Shown: one piece after another, positions 25,935 to 34,622 of the stretch
Layout of the letters: every line of letters starts with the position of its first letter
How positions within the stretch are numbered: the first letter of the stretch is position 1
DNA from: Kribbella jejuensis
GTDB taxonomy: Bacteria > Actinomycetota > Actinomycetes > Propionibacteriales > Kribbellaceae
DNA: 64,000 nucleotides
Direction: 5' to 3'
NCBI RefSeq assembly: GCF_006715085.1
Contig: NZ_VFMM01000001.1
Location: 2,418,001-2,482,000 of the forward strand
The notes under the pieces: model-generated
The model's input: only the letters and a program-made list of their open reading frames with translations
Databases searched by the model: none
Told to the model about the DNA's origin: nothing
Position numbers and translations under genes: made by a program

Positions 25935-27335
25935 ATGGCGAAATCGGCGACTCAGACCAAGGGCAAGCCGGCGTACGCGTGCTCGGAGTGTGGCTGGACC
26001 TCGGCGCGCTGGATCGGCCGGTGCGGCGAGTGCCAGGCGTGGGGCACGGTCGCCGAGGTCGGTGCGCCGAAGGCTGCCCGGATCACGGCCGGGCCGGTGA
26101 CCTCGCCGGCCATGCCGATCGCCAAGGTGTCCGCGATCGAGGCCGAGTCCCGCCCGACCGGTATCGGCGAGCTGGACCGCGTGCTCGGCGGCGGCGTCGT
26201 ACCGGGTGCGGTGATCCTGCTCGCCGGTGAGCCGGGCGTCGGCAAGTCCACGCTGCTGCTCGAGGTCGCGGCACAGTCCGCGCGCGGCGGGCAGCGCACG
26301 CTGTACGTGTCCGGTGAGGAGTCGGCCGCCCAGGTCCGGCTGCGCGCCGGGCGGACGGACGCGCTCGTCGACGACCTGTACCTGGCGGCCGAGACCGATC
26401 TCGGCGCGGTGGTCGGGCAGGTCGACGCGGTCGAGCCGTCGTTCCTGGTGATCGACTCGGTGCAGACCATGGCGCATCCGGAGGCCGACGGTGCCCCGGG
26501 TGGCGTCACCCAGGTCCGTGAGGTGACCGGCGCGCTGGTCCGGCTCGCGAAGGAGCGGCACATCGCGGTCGTCCTGGTCGGCCACGTCACGAAGGACGGC
26601 GCGATCGCCGGGCCGCGGATGCTCGAGCACCTGGTCGACGTCGTGCTGGCGTTCGACGGCGACCGGCACTCCGGGTTCCGGATGGTGCGCGCCACCAAGA
26701 ACCGGTTCGGCCCGTCCGACGAGGTCGGCTGCTTCGACATGGTCGACACCGGCATCGTCGAGGTCACCGACCCGACCGGGCTGTTCGTCTCCGAGCACGC
26801 CGAGCCGGTCGCAGGCACGTGCGTCACCGTGATGATGGAGGGCCGCCGCCCGCTGCTGGCCGAAGTACAGGCCCTCGTCGGTCCCTCGGCCGCGCCGCAG
26901 CCGCGGCGGACGACGTCCGGGCTGGAGTCGTCACGGGTCGCGATGGTGCTGGCCGTGCTGGGCAACCGGGCCGGGCTGAAGCTGACCGACCAGGAGGTGT
27001 ACGTCGCGACCGTCGGTGGGGTGAAGATCGCCGAACCGGTCGCGGACCTGTCGGTGGCGATCGCGGTCGCCTCGTCGGTGATGGACAAACCGATCCACCC
27101 CGGCCTGGTCGCGATCGGCGAGGTCGGCCTGGCCGGCGAGGTGCGCCGGGTCGGCGGGCTGGAGAAGCGGCTCGCGGAGGCGGCCCGGCTCGGGTTCACC
27201 AAGGCGATCATCCCGGCCGACGTGCCGAACCGCAGCCGTGAGGCGAAGCCGATGGACATCCAGAAAAAGTACGGCCTGCGAACCTTCGCCGCCCCGGACC
27301 TCCGCTCGGCCCTGAGCGCCGCCGGGTTGGCCTAG
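25935..27335 (+). CDS. radA: DNA repair protein RadA
   Basis: 466 residues. The N-terminal zinc finger has Cys16, 19, 30 and 33; Walker A GEPGVGKS is at 98-105; the RadA signature KNRFG is at 255-259; the C-terminal part is Lon-protease-like (KIAEPVADLSVAIAVASS, with PADVPNRSREA). It is a branch-migration ATPase of recombination. In several bacteria RadA sits beside disA and restrains DisA's cyclase activity (family knowledge); here fabH lies between the two. Confidence 0.96.
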   Translation: MAKSATQTKGKPAYACSECGWTSARWIGRCGECQAWGTVAEVGAPKAARITAGPVTSPAMPIAKVSAIEAESRPTGIGELDRVLGGGVVPGAVILLAGEPGVGKSTLLLEVAAQSARGGQRTLYVSGEESAAQVRLRAGRTDALVDDLYLAAETDLGAVVGQVDAVEPSFLVIDSVQTMAHPEADGAPGGVTQVREVTGALVRLAKERHIAVVLVGHVTKDGAIAGPRMLEHLVDVVLAFDGDRHSGFRMVRATKNRFGPSDEVGCFDMVDTGIVEVTDPTGLFVSEHAEPVAGTCVTVMMEGRRPLLAEVQALVGPSAAPQPRRTTSGLESSRVAMVLAVLGNRAGLKLTDQEVYVATVGGVKIAEPVADLSVAIAVASSVMDKPIHPGLVAIGEVGLAGEVRRVGGLEKRLAEAARLGFTKAIIPADVPNRSREAKPMDIQKKYGLRTFAAPDLRSALSAAGLA

Positions 27336-27446
27336 ACCTGCTTGTGTTCCTTGCCACAGGTGTGAGACGGGGATCAACAGCGACTGGTCCGGGAACGTAG
27401 TCTGGGTGCGCCCCCACGCCGCCGGACGACCCGCAGGAGCAGGTAG

Positions 27447-28403
27447 ATGACCGGATCAAGAGTTGTCGCGCTCGGCCACTACCAGCCCGAGCGGGTGCTC
27501 ACCAACGACGAGCTCGCCACGATGGTGGAGACCAACGACGAGTGGATCCAGAGCCGGGTCGGCATCCGGGAGCGCCGGATCGCGGCCCCGGACGAGTCGG
27601 TCGACGAGATGGCCTGGCGGGCCGCCGCCAAGGCGATCGCGAACGCCGGCCTGGACGTCACCGAGATCGACTACGTGATCGTCGCCACCTGCACCGCGAT
27701 CGACCGGTCGCCGAACATCGCCGCCCGGGTGGCGGCCCGGCTCGGCCTCGGCAACCCGGCCGCGATCGACCTGAACACCGCCTGCTCCGGCTTCGCCTAC
27801 GCGCTGGCGACCGCGGACCAGGCGATCCGCGCCGGTGCCGCGACCAAGGCGGTCGTGATCGGCGTCGAGAAGCTCAGCGACTGGACCGACTGGACCGACC
27901 GCACCACCTGCGTGCTGATCGGCGACGGCGCCGGCGCGGCCGTCCTGGTCGCCGACGAGACCGCTGACGCCGACGGGGTCGCGGGCGTCGGCCCGGTGGT
28001 CTGGGGTTCGGTGCCGGAGATGTCCGACGCGGTCCGGATCGAGGGCCGCGAGGGCCCGTTCCAGCAGGAAGGCCTGAGCGTCTTCCGCTGGGCCACCACG
28101 CAGCTGCCCGAGATCGCCCAGCAGGTCTGCGCGAAGGCCGGCCTGAAGCCCGGGGAGCTCGGCGGCGTCGTCCTGCACCAGGCGAACCTGCGGATCATCG
28201 AGCCGCTCGCGAAGCGCCTCGGCGCGGTCAACGCGGTGGTCGCCAAGGACGTCGTGGAGTCCGGCAACACCTCGGCCGCGAGCATCCCGATCGCACTGTC
28301 GAAGCTGGTCGAGAAGCGCGAGATCCCGTCCGGCGCGCCGGTGCTGTTGTTCGGATTCGGCGGCGGTCTTTCGTACGCCGGCCAGGTCATCCGCTGCCCC
28401 TGA
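27447..28403 (+). CDS. fabH: Beta-ketoacyl-ACP synthase III
   Basis: 318 residues. The Cys-His-Asn triad is visible in LNTACSGFAYAL, VVLHQANLRII and VVESGNTSAASIP; the closing GFGGGLSYAG is diagnostic. It condenses acetyl- or branched acyl-CoA with malonyl-ACP to start fatty acid synthesis. It is isolated from the other fab genes (none nearby) and inserted between radA and disA, so it could serve a secondary pathway or be a FabH paralogue rather than the housekeeping enzyme. Confidence 0.93.
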   Translation: MTGSRVVALGHYQPERVLTNDELATMVETNDEWIQSRVGIRERRIAAPDESVDEMAWRAAAKAIANAGLDVTEIDYVIVATCTAIDRSPNIAARVAARLGLGNPAAIDLNTACSGFAYALATADQAIRAGAATKAVVIGVEKLSDWTDWTDRTTCVLIGDGAGAAVLVADETADADGVAGVGPVVWGSVPEMSDAVRIEGREGPFQQEGLSVFRWATTQLPEIAQQVCAKAGLKPGELGGVVLHQANLRIIEPLAKRLGAVNAVVAKDVVESGNTSAASIPIALSKLVEKREIPSGAPVLLFGFGGGLSYAGQVIRCP

Positions 28404-28465
28404 CACGGCAGCGGTCGTCGCGTCGTACGCGGGAAATGCTTGTCGCACGGTCCGATGCACGAGCG

Positions 28466-28492
28466 GGTGCACGCGCACCTGCACACGTGTGC
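28466..28492. other. Two short palindromes upstream of disA
   Basis: GGTGC-ACGC-GCACC (28466-28479) and the 12 bp GCACACGTGTGC (28481-28492) lie in the 168 bp fabH-disA gap. They could end fabH transcription or bind a regulator; there is no T-tract. Confidence 0.3.
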
Positions 28493-28571
28493 CGGACCAC
28501 GCGGACCGGACCGGGCTGGACCGCGGATATCGGCACACCTGGCTGCTCGTAACCGCATAGACTCAGGTTTC

Positions 28572-29666
28572 GTGGCGGCGAACACGGACAAGAACAACAC
28601 CGGCGCCCGGCTGCGGGCGACGCTGGCAGCGGTCGCTCCCGGGACCGAACTGCGCGAAGGACTGGAACGGATCCTGCGGGGCCGGACCGGCGCACTGATC
28701 GTGCTCGGGCACGACAAGGCCGTGGACGCGATCTCCACCGGCGGTTTCGAGATCGACGTCGAGTTCACCGCGACCGGGCTGCGGGAGCTCAGCAAGATGG
28801 ACGGCGCGATCGTCCTCGACCGGGATGCCACCCGGCTGATCCGCGCGGCCGTGCACCTGATGCCGGACCCGGCGATCCCGACCCAGGAGACCGGCACCCG
28901 GCACCGCACCGCCGACCGCGTGCACCGGCAGACCGGGTTCCCGGTGATCTCGGTGTCGCAGTCGATGCACATCATCGCGCTGTACGTCGACGACCAGCGC
29001 TACGTGCTCGAGGACTCCGGCGCGATCCTGTCCCGCGCGAACCAGGCGCTCGCGACGCTGGAGCGCTACAAGCTCCGCCTCGACGAGGTGTCCGGCACAC
29101 TGTCCGCGCTGGAGATCGAGGACCTGGTCACGGTCCGGGACGTCGCCGCGGTCGCGCAGCGGCTGGAGATGGTCCGCCGGATCGCCACCGAGATCGACGG
29201 GTACGTCGTCGAGCTCGGGACCGACGGCCGGCTGCTCACGCTGCAGCTGAACGAACTCGTCGCGGGCGTCGCCGGCGAACGCGAACTGGTGGTCCGCGAC
29301 TACCTCCCGCCGGCCACCGGGCGGCGCGCCAAGACGGCCGACGACGTCCTGCTCGAGCTCGACGCGGTCAGCGCCACCGACCTGCTGGACATCGGCCAGG
29401 TCGCCCGCGCGCTGCAGCTCGGCGGCGCCGAACAGCTCGACGCGGCGGTGACGCCGCGCGGCTACCGGCTGCTGGCCAAAGTGCCGCGGTTGCCGGGTGC
29501 CGTGATCGACCGGCTGATCGACCACTTCGGCCACCTGCAGAAGTTGCTGGCGGCAAGCATCGACGACCTGCAGACGGTCGAGGGCGTCGGCGAGAACCGC
29601 GCCCGCACGGTTCGCGAGGGCCTGTCCCGGCTGGCCGAGTCCAGCATCCTGGAACGCTACGTCTAG
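28572..29666 (+). CDS. disA: DNA integrity scanning diadenylate cyclase DisA
   Basis: 364 residues from GTG 28572. The N-terminal DAC domain carries Asp77-Gly78-Ala79 (MDGAIVLD) and Arg110-His111-Arg112 (GTRHRTADR), the ATP-binding motifs; a linker follows, and the C-terminal helix-hairpin-helix region ([19 protein letters not shown]) binds branched DNA. It makes c-di-AMP from two ATP and is inhibited at stalled forks. Most actinobacteria have DisA as the only diadenylate cyclase. It is followed by a strong terminator. Confidence 0.97.
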   Translation: MAANTDKNNTGARLRATLAAVAPGTELREGLERILRGRTGALIVLGHDKAVDAISTGGFEIDVEFTATGLRELSKMDGAIVLDRDATRLIRAAVHLMPDPAIPTQETGTRHRTADRVHRQTGFPVISVSQSMHIIALYVDDQRYVLEDSGAILSRANQALATLERYKLRLDEVSGTLSALEIEDLVTVRDVAAVAQRLEMVRRIATEIDGYVVELGTDGRLLTLQLNELVAGVAGERELVVRDYLPPATGRRAKTADDVLLELDAVSATDLLDIGQVARALQLGGAEQLDAAVTPRGYRLLAKVPRLPGAVIDRLIDHFGHLQKLLAASIDDLQTVEGVGENRARTVREGLSRLAESSILERYV

Positions 29667-29681
29667 CTACCCGCAGTCACC

Positions 29682-29717
29682 AGACGCCTCCGGTTCGTGA
29701 AAGAGCCGGAGGCGTCT
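29682..29717 (+). terminator. Intrinsic terminator after disA
   Basis: A 15 bp stem (29682-29696 with 29703-29717, one G-T pair; arms begin AGACGCCTCCGG) and a GTGAAA loop, followed by a T-rich tail. Confidence 0.85.
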
Positions 29718-29743
29718 TGTGTTTCCGGCCGCGGAGGCGAATA

Positions 29744-29769
29744 CTCCACATGGAACATTCCGTTTGGAG
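29744..29769. promoter_or_regulatory. Dyad operator ahead of the PadR gene
   Basis: A 26 bp imperfect palindrome: outer arms CTCCA/TGGAG and inner arms GGAA/TTCC (20 of 26 positions symmetric). It ends 4 bp before the PadR ATG and contains the ribosome site GGAGG at its right edge, so binding would also block translation start. Confidence 0.6.
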
Positions 29770-29773
29770 GATC

Positions 29774-30346
29774 ATGGCCGAGCTGACCCCGTTGGCGATG
29801 TCGGTGCTGGCATTGCTGAACGAGCGGCCGATGCACGCGTACGAGATGTACCAACTGCTGTTGAGCCGCCACAACAACCGGATCGTGAAGGTCCGGCCCG
29901 GCTCGCTCTACCACACGGTGGAGCGGCTGGCCGGGCAGCAGTACGTCCGCGCGATCGGCACCGAGCGCGCCGGGAACCGCCCGGAGCGGACGACGTACGA
30001 GATCACCCCCGAGGGGAACGACGCACTCACCCGCCGGGTGGAGACCGGGCTGGAGAACTTCGTCTACGAGTACCCGGTGTTCCCCGTGGTCCTCAGCGAG
30101 GCGCACAACCTGGAGGCCGACGACGCGGTCCTGCGGCTCCGCCGCCGGGTCGACGACCTGGACAAGTGGCTCGCGGACGTCGACCAGGCGATCGGTCTCG
30201 CGCGCGGCGCCGGGGTACCGGAGCGGTACTGGATGGCCGCGGACTACGTCCGGGGCCAGATCTCGGCCGAGCGGAACTGGCTCGCCACCACCATCGAACG
30301 CATCGAGAGCAAGGAACTGGAATGGCTATCCCGCAGGACACAGTGA
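29774..30346 (+). CDS. PadR-family transcriptional regulator
   Basis: 190 residues. Winged helix: LTPLAMSVLALLNERPMHAYEMYQLL, recognition helix with RPGSLYHTVERL, wing with RPERTTYEITPEG. The C-terminal helices (DDLDKWLADVDQAIGLARG) are the dimerisation arm. A dyad operator overlaps its promoter. The reading frame overlaps the following drug-exporter gene by 25 bp, a standard PadR/MFS pairing in which the regulator responds to the exporter's substrate. Confidence 0.92.
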   Translation: MAELTPLAMSVLALLNERPMHAYEMYQLLLSRHNNRIVKVRPGSLYHTVERLAGQQYVRAIGTERAGNRPERTTYEITPEGNDALTRRVETGLENFVYEYPVFPVVLSEAHNLEADDAVLRLRRRVDDLDKWLADVDQAIGLARGAGVPERYWMAADYVRGQISAERNWLATTIERIESKELEWLSRRTQ

Positions 30347-31833
30347 GGCCGGACGTGCGGCCCTGGCCGGCGTTGTGGGCGCTGGTGCTCGGTTTCTTCA
30401 TGATCCTGGTCGACTCGACCATCGTCTCGGTCGCCACCCCGGCGATCCTCGAGGACCTCGGCTCCGACGTCGGCACGGTGGTCTGGGTGACCAGCGCCTA
30501 CCTGCTCGCGTATGCCGTACCGCTGCTGATCACCGGCCGCCTCGGCGACCGGATCGGCCCGAAGAAGCTGTACCTGACCGGCCTCTCGCTGTTCACGCTG
30601 GCGTCGGTGTGGTGCGGGCTGACGAACACGATCGAGCTGCTGATCGTGGCTCGGGTGTTCCAGGGCCTCGGCGCCTCGATGATGACGCCGCAGACGATGG
30701 CGGTGATCACCCGGATCTTCCCGCCGAACCAGCGCGGCCGGGCGATGAGCCTGTGGGGCGCGACCGCCGGCGTCGCGACCCTCGTCGGTCCGATCCTCGG
30801 CGGCGTACTCGTCGACGGGCTCGGCTGGCAGTGGATCTTCTTCATCAACGCACCGGTCGGCGTGGTCGGGTTCGTACTGGCCCTGCGGCTGGTGCCGGAC
30901 CTGCCGACGCACGAGCACAAGTTCGACCTGGTCGGCGTCGTGCTCAGCGCGGTCGGCCTGTTCTTGCTGGTGTTCGGGATCCAGGAGGGGCAGAAGTACA
31001 ACTGGGGCAAGATCACCGGCCCGATCTCGGTCTGGGGCCTGATCATCGCCGGCGTCGTCGTCCTGGCGGGCTTCGTGTTCTGGCAGTCCCGCAACCGCGG
31101 CGAGCCGCTGCTGCCGCTCAGCCTGTTCAAGGACCGGAACTTCTCGCTGGCCAACGTCGCGATCACCACGGTCGGCTTCGCGATCACCGCGATGGCGTTC
31201 CCGCTGATGCTGTGGGCGCAGGCGGTCCGCGGCCTGAGCCCGACCAGATCGGCGTTGCTGCTGGTCCCGATGGCGGTCATCTCCGGCGCACTCGCGCCGT
31301 TCGTCGGGCGGCTGGTCGACCGGACGCCGCCGCGGTTCATCGCCGGGTTCGGCCTGCTCTGCTGCTCGGTGTCGATGTTCTGGATGAGCCGGGTGATCGA
31401 GCCCGACGTAGCGATCTGGCACCTGCTGCTGCCGATCGCGCTGCTCGGCGTCGCGAACGGCTTCATGTGGGCCCCGATCGGTACGACCGCCACCCGGAAC
31501 CTCCCGCTGCACCAGGCGGGTGCGGGTGCGGGCGTCTACAACACGACCCGCCAGGTCGGCGCGGTCCTCGGCAGCGCGAGTATCGCCGTACTGATGGAAT
31601 CGCGGCTCGCGCACAACCTGCCCGGGATGACCGGTGGCGCCTCCGCCGAAGGGTTCGCCGGCGGCAAGCTGCCGCAGGTGGTCCGGCAGGGGTTCAGCGA
31701 CTCGATGGCACAGTCGCTGGCGCTGCCCGCGGCGGTGCTGGTGATCGGGCTGATCGCGGCGTTGCTGTTCGCCGCCCCGAGCCACCTGCGCAAGCAACCG
31801 GCCGACGCGACCCAGCCGGTGGAAGCGTCCTGA
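30322..31833 (+). CDS. MFS multidrug exporter, DHA2 (14-helix, EmrB/QacA-like)
   Basis: 503 residues from ATG 30322 with AAGGA at 6 bp. Fourteen hydrophobic segments; motif C region is GATAGVATLVGPILGGVLVD, motif A is GRLGDRIGPKKLYL, and the first helix carries the VDSTIVSVATPAI stretch of DHA2 proteins. It exports drugs or metabolites by proton antiport. Coupled to the overlapping PadR gene. Confidence 0.93.
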   Translation: MAIPQDTVRPDVRPWPALWALVLGFFMILVDSTIVSVATPAILEDLGSDVGTVVWVTSAYLLAYAVPLLITGRLGDRIGPKKLYLTGLSLFTLASVWCGLTNTIELLIVARVFQGLGASMMTPQTMAVITRIFPPNQRGRAMSLWGATAGVATLVGPILGGVLVDGLGWQWIFFINAPVGVVGFVLALRLVPDLPTHEHKFDLVGVVLSAVGLFLLVFGIQEGQKYNWGKITGPISVWGLIIAGVVVLAGFVFWQSRNRGEPLLPLSLFKDRNFSLANVAITTVGFAITAMAFPLMLWAQAVRGLSPTRSALLLVPMAVISGALAPFVGRLVDRTPPRFIAGFGLLCCSVSMFWMSRVIEPDVAIWHLLLPIALLGVANGFMWAPIGTTATRNLPLHQAGAGAGVYNTTRQVGAVLGSASIAVLMESRLAHNLPGMTGGASAEGFAGGKLPQVVRQGFSDSMAQSLALPAAVLVIGLIAALLFAAPSHLRKQPADATQPVEAS

Positions 31834-31834
31834 T

Positions 31835-32506
31835 TCAGACCACCAGGAAGGCCTGTGCGCCGGACTGGCGGCCGTTGTACTCGGCCTTGACGACATAGGT
31901 TCCAGGCTTGGCGACCGGTTGACCCGGCAGACAGCCGGGCCTGGAACGATGCCCGTTCCACGGCACGGTCACCGCGGTTTGCTTGCCCTTGGCAACGACG
32001 AGGGTGGCGGTCGGGATCGCGCTCTCGCACTGCGTGGTGCTCCAGATCAGGTCCGTGCCGGACGTCACCGTGACGGTCAGCTTGTCGGCACCGATCGAGG
32101 CCTTGCAGCCGTCACCGGTCGGGACCAGCCGGACGACGAAGTTCAGCATCGAGCCGGAGACGATCTTCCGGTTCGCCGGCAGCGCGTCGACGTCCAGGTC
32201 CGACGCCTTGCACGGCAGGTCGGTCGGCGGCGTGGTCTTCGTCGGAGTCGGCGTCGGGCTCGGCTTGTGGGTCGCCGCGGTGGTAGCGGTCGTTGCCGTC
32301 GGCGACGGACTCGGCGTCGAGACCGGCGGCGCGGTCGCCGGGTTCTGCTGCGGGTCGGACGCGGACGCCTTCTGCGGGTCGCCGCCGCCACCGAACAGGT
32401 TCGAGAGCACGATGACCAGCACCACCACGATCGCGAGCACGAGCCCCCGCCGGAACCAGTACACGCTGGCAGGCAGGTGCCCGACCGGACGGAGCAGGCT
32501 GCTCAT
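31835..32506 (-). CDS. Membrane-anchored extracytoplasmic protein with Pro/Thr-rich linker
   Basis: 223 residues from ATG 32506. One membrane anchor lies at about residues 19-38 (GLVLAIVVVLVIVLSNLF), then a long Ala/Pro/Thr/Ser linker (about 45-100), then a folded domain with four Cys (LPCKASD, GDGCKAS, TTQCESA, GCLPG) likely disulfide-bonded outside the cell. Family unknown to me; the layout resembles actinobacterial DUF4232-type exported proteins. It ends 1 bp from the convergent exporter gene. Confidence 0.7.
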   Translation of the reverse strand: MSSLLRPVGHLPASVYWFRRGLVLAIVVVLVIVLSNLFGGGGDPQKASASDPQQNPATAPPVSTPSPSPTATTATTAATHKPSPTPTPTKTTPPTDLPCKASDLDVDALPANRKIVSGSMLNFVVRLVPTGDGCKASIGADKLTVTVTSGTDLIWSTTQCESAIPTATLVVAKGKQTAVTVPWNGHRSRPGCLPGQPVAKPGTYVVKAEYNGRQSGAQAFLVV

Positions 32507-32586
32507 GGAGCGCACTCTAATATCGGCACTGTGCTGGACCACTCAGGCTCGCCGCTGTGCACATTGTCGCGACTCCGTCGCTCCGG

Positions 32587-32684
32587 GTCATGGGGCTGTG
32601 ACTCCCGCCCTTCCCTCGTCGCTCCGGTCGCTCCGGTCGCTTCGCTCCCTCCGCTCCTCAGTCCAGGGCGGGAGGCCCCATGAC
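32587..32684. repeat. Large inverted repeat with CGCTCC-rich loop before mutY
   Basis: GTCATGGGGC (32587-32596) and CTCCCGCCC (32602-32610) are inverted as GGGCGGGAG (32666-32674) and GCCCCATGAC (32675-32684). The loop at 32619-32657 holds tandem TCGCTCCGG-like units. The right arm includes the mutY start codon. I do not recognise the family; the shape is that of an extragenic repeat or a regulatory hairpin that could mask translation start. Confidence 0.7.
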
Positions 32685-33549
32685 CGGCATCCATGACCCC
32701 GTTCTGGCCTGGTATGACGCCAACAAGCGGGTGTTGCCGTGGCGGGAGGCGGGGGCGAGTCCGTGGGCGGTGATGGTCAGCGAGTTCATGTTGCAGCAGA
32801 CGCCGGTCAATCGGGTGCTCCCGGCGTACGAGCGCTGGTTGGCGAGGTGGCCTACCCCGGCAGACCTGGCCGCAGAGGCTCCAGGTGAGGCTGTGCGGGC
32901 CTGGGACCGGCTCGGGTACCCCAGGCGCGCCCTGCGGCTGCACGCGGCCGCTCAGGCGATCGTGGAGCGTCACGGTGGCGAGGTCCCCGACGACCACGCC
33001 GCGCTGCTCGCGCTGCCTGGCGTCGGGACGTACACCGCGGCAGCGATCGCGTCGTTCGCGTTCGGCCAACGGCACGCGGTTGTCGACACGAACGTCCGCC
33101 GGGTCCTGGCCCGCTCGCTGACCGGTGTCGCGCAGCCGAGCATCTCCCCCACCGCCGCCGACCAACGGCTCGCGGTCAGCGCGCTGCCCGACGACGAGGC
33201 TACCGCCGCCCGCTGGGCCGTGGCGTCGATGGAACTCGGCGCGCTCGTCTGCACCGCCCGGACACCGAACTGTGCCGGCTGCCCGATCCGGTCCCGGTGC
33301 GCCTGGGTCCTGGCCGGGAGTCCGCCGTACGACGGTCCGCCGCGCAAGGGGCAGACGTACGAGGGCACGGACCGGCAGGCGCGTGGCCGGCTGCTCGCCG
33401 TACTGCGGTCCGCGTCGGCTCCGGTCGCGAAGGCGGAGCTGGACGCGTGCTGGCCGGACGCCGTACAACGCGAGCGCGCCCTGGACGGACTGGTCGCCGA
33501 CGGCCTCGTCGAGCCCTTGGCGCGCAGCCGTTATCGACTGCCCGGATAA
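32680..33549 (+). CDS. mutY: A/G-specific adenine glycosylase MutY
   Basis: 289 residues. It removes adenine mispaired with 8-oxoguanine. The HhH-GPD region has LQQTPVNRVLPAYERW and LPGVGTYTAAAIASFAFG, followed by VVDTNVRRVLAR with the catalytic Asp; the 4Fe-4S loop is CTARTPNCAGCPIRSRC. The C-terminal NUDIX-like recognition domain of long MutY is absent and replaced by a short winged-helix-like tail, as common in actinobacteria. Start ATG lies in the right arm of an inverted repeat, with no clear Shine-Dalgarno. Confidence 0.94.
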   Translation: MTGIHDPVLAWYDANKRVLPWREAGASPWAVMVSEFMLQQTPVNRVLPAYERWLARWPTPADLAAEAPGEAVRAWDRLGYPRRALRLHAAAQAIVERHGGEVPDDHAALLALPGVGTYTAAAIASFAFGQRHAVVDTNVRRVLARSLTGVAQPSISPTAADQRLAVSALPDDEATAARWAVASMELGALVCTARTPNCAGCPIRSRCAWVLAGSPPYDGPPRKGQTYEGTDRQARGRLLAVLRSASAPVAKAELDACWPDAVQRERALDGLVADGLVEPLARSRYRLPG

Positions 33550-33554
33550 ACGCA

Positions 33555-33587
33555 AGAAGCCGGCTCGAGCGACTCGAGCCGGCTTCT
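33555..33587. terminator. Bidirectional terminator between mutY and the FilP-like gene
   Basis: A perfect 15 bp stem (33555-33569/33573-33587, arms AGAAGCCGGCTCGAG) with a CGA loop sits between the two convergent genes. Confidence 0.85.
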
Positions 33588-33599
33588 CAGCGGGGTGTT

Positions 33600-34550
33600 T
33601 CAGTTCTTCTTGCTGCCGGTGGTGGCGTCCTCGTCGTCGTCGGCCAGCAGGTCGAGCGGCATCGCCGGGCTGCCGGACAGCGTCGCCAGCATCTGGCGGA
33701 CGTTGGTCAGCTGCGCGTTGATGCTGTCCCGGCGCTGCGTCGCGGCGGCGAGCTCACGCTCGGACTCGGCCCGGATCCGCTCGGCCTTGTCCTTCGCGGC
33801 GGCGACGATCTCCTGCGCCTGCCGGTTCGCGTCGGCCAGCTGCTGCTGGGCCAGGCGCTCCGCCTCGGACCGGGACCGGTCGGCCTCCCGCTGCACCTGA
33901 GCAGCGCGGTCGGTGACGGCGGCCAGCTGCTGCTCGGCCAGCGCGGTACGGGCGGCGAACTCCTGCTCGACCTTGCCCCGGCGCTCGGCCAGGGTGGTCT
34001 CGAAGGCGGCCGCGGCCTGCGCGGACTTGGCCCGCTCCTGCTCGTACAGCGCCTGGGCCTCGCTGCGCCGCGCGGTGGCGTCGCGCTCGGCCTCGTCACG
34101 CATGTCGTCGGCCTGGGTGCGGGCCTCCTCGAGGATCCGGGCGGCCTCGGCGTCGACCTCGCTCTTCCAGTCCAGCGAGTACTGCTCGGCCTCCTTGCGG
34201 ACCTTCTTCGCGTGCGCCTCGGCGTCGGCGACGATCGCCTCGGCGTCGGTACGCGCGCGGGTCACCAGGTCACGGGCCTCATCGTCGGCCAGCGACAGGA
34301 TCTTCGCCACCCGCTCACCGAACTCGGTGAACGTCGGGGCGCGGTCCTTGGAGTCCTCCTGGGCGGAGATGACGGCCGCTTCCGCGGCGTCCGTGCGGGA
34401 CTGCAACTCCTGGACGTGGCGCTGCAGCTGCTCGGACTGCTGCTGCAACGCGGTCAGGGAGGTGGTCAGCTCACGGATGTGCTGGTCCACCTGGGCAGGC
34501 TCGTAGCCACGCAGAACGGTGCGGAACGGGGTTGGGCTTTCACTGCTCAT
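33600..34550 (-). CDS. Coiled-coil protein of the FilP/DivIVA-like type
   Basis: 316 residues. The N terminus FRTVLRGYEPAQVDQHI is the short DivIVA-type membrane-targeting head; the rest is almost uninterrupted alanine, glutamate, arginine and glutamine coiled coil, ending in an acidic tail (DDDEDATTGSKKN). In Streptomyces FilP is a filament-forming partner of Scy and DivIVA at the hyphal tip; this gene lies directly downstream of a Scy-like one, the same order (family knowledge). A 72 bp gap separates them. Identity as FilP orthologue is inference. Confidence 0.8.
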   Translation of the reverse strand: MSSESPTPFRTVLRGYEPAQVDQHIRELTTSLTALQQQSEQLQRHVQELQSRTDAAEAAVISAQEDSKDRAPTFTEFGERVAKILSLADDEARDLVTRARTDAEAIVADAEAHAKKVRKEAEQYSLDWKSEVDAEAARILEEARTQADDMRDEAERDATARRSEAQALYEQERAKSAQAAAAFETTLAERRGKVEQEFAARTALAEQQLAAVTDRAAQVQREADRSRSEAERLAQQQLADANRQAQEIVAAAKDKAERIRAESERELAAATQRRDSINAQLTNVRQMLATLSGSPAMPLDLLADDDEDATTGSKKN

Positions 34551-34622
34551 GTTTTCCGATGCTCACTTCGATGGGTGGGTGGATCACACATTGTCACTGA
34601 CAAGGATCTGACTGTCACGTCC

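Noticed and set aside
28404-28571. c-di-AMP (ydaO-type) riboswitch before disA
   Set aside because: Only short palindromes are seen; none of the conserved ydaO core could be matched by eye.
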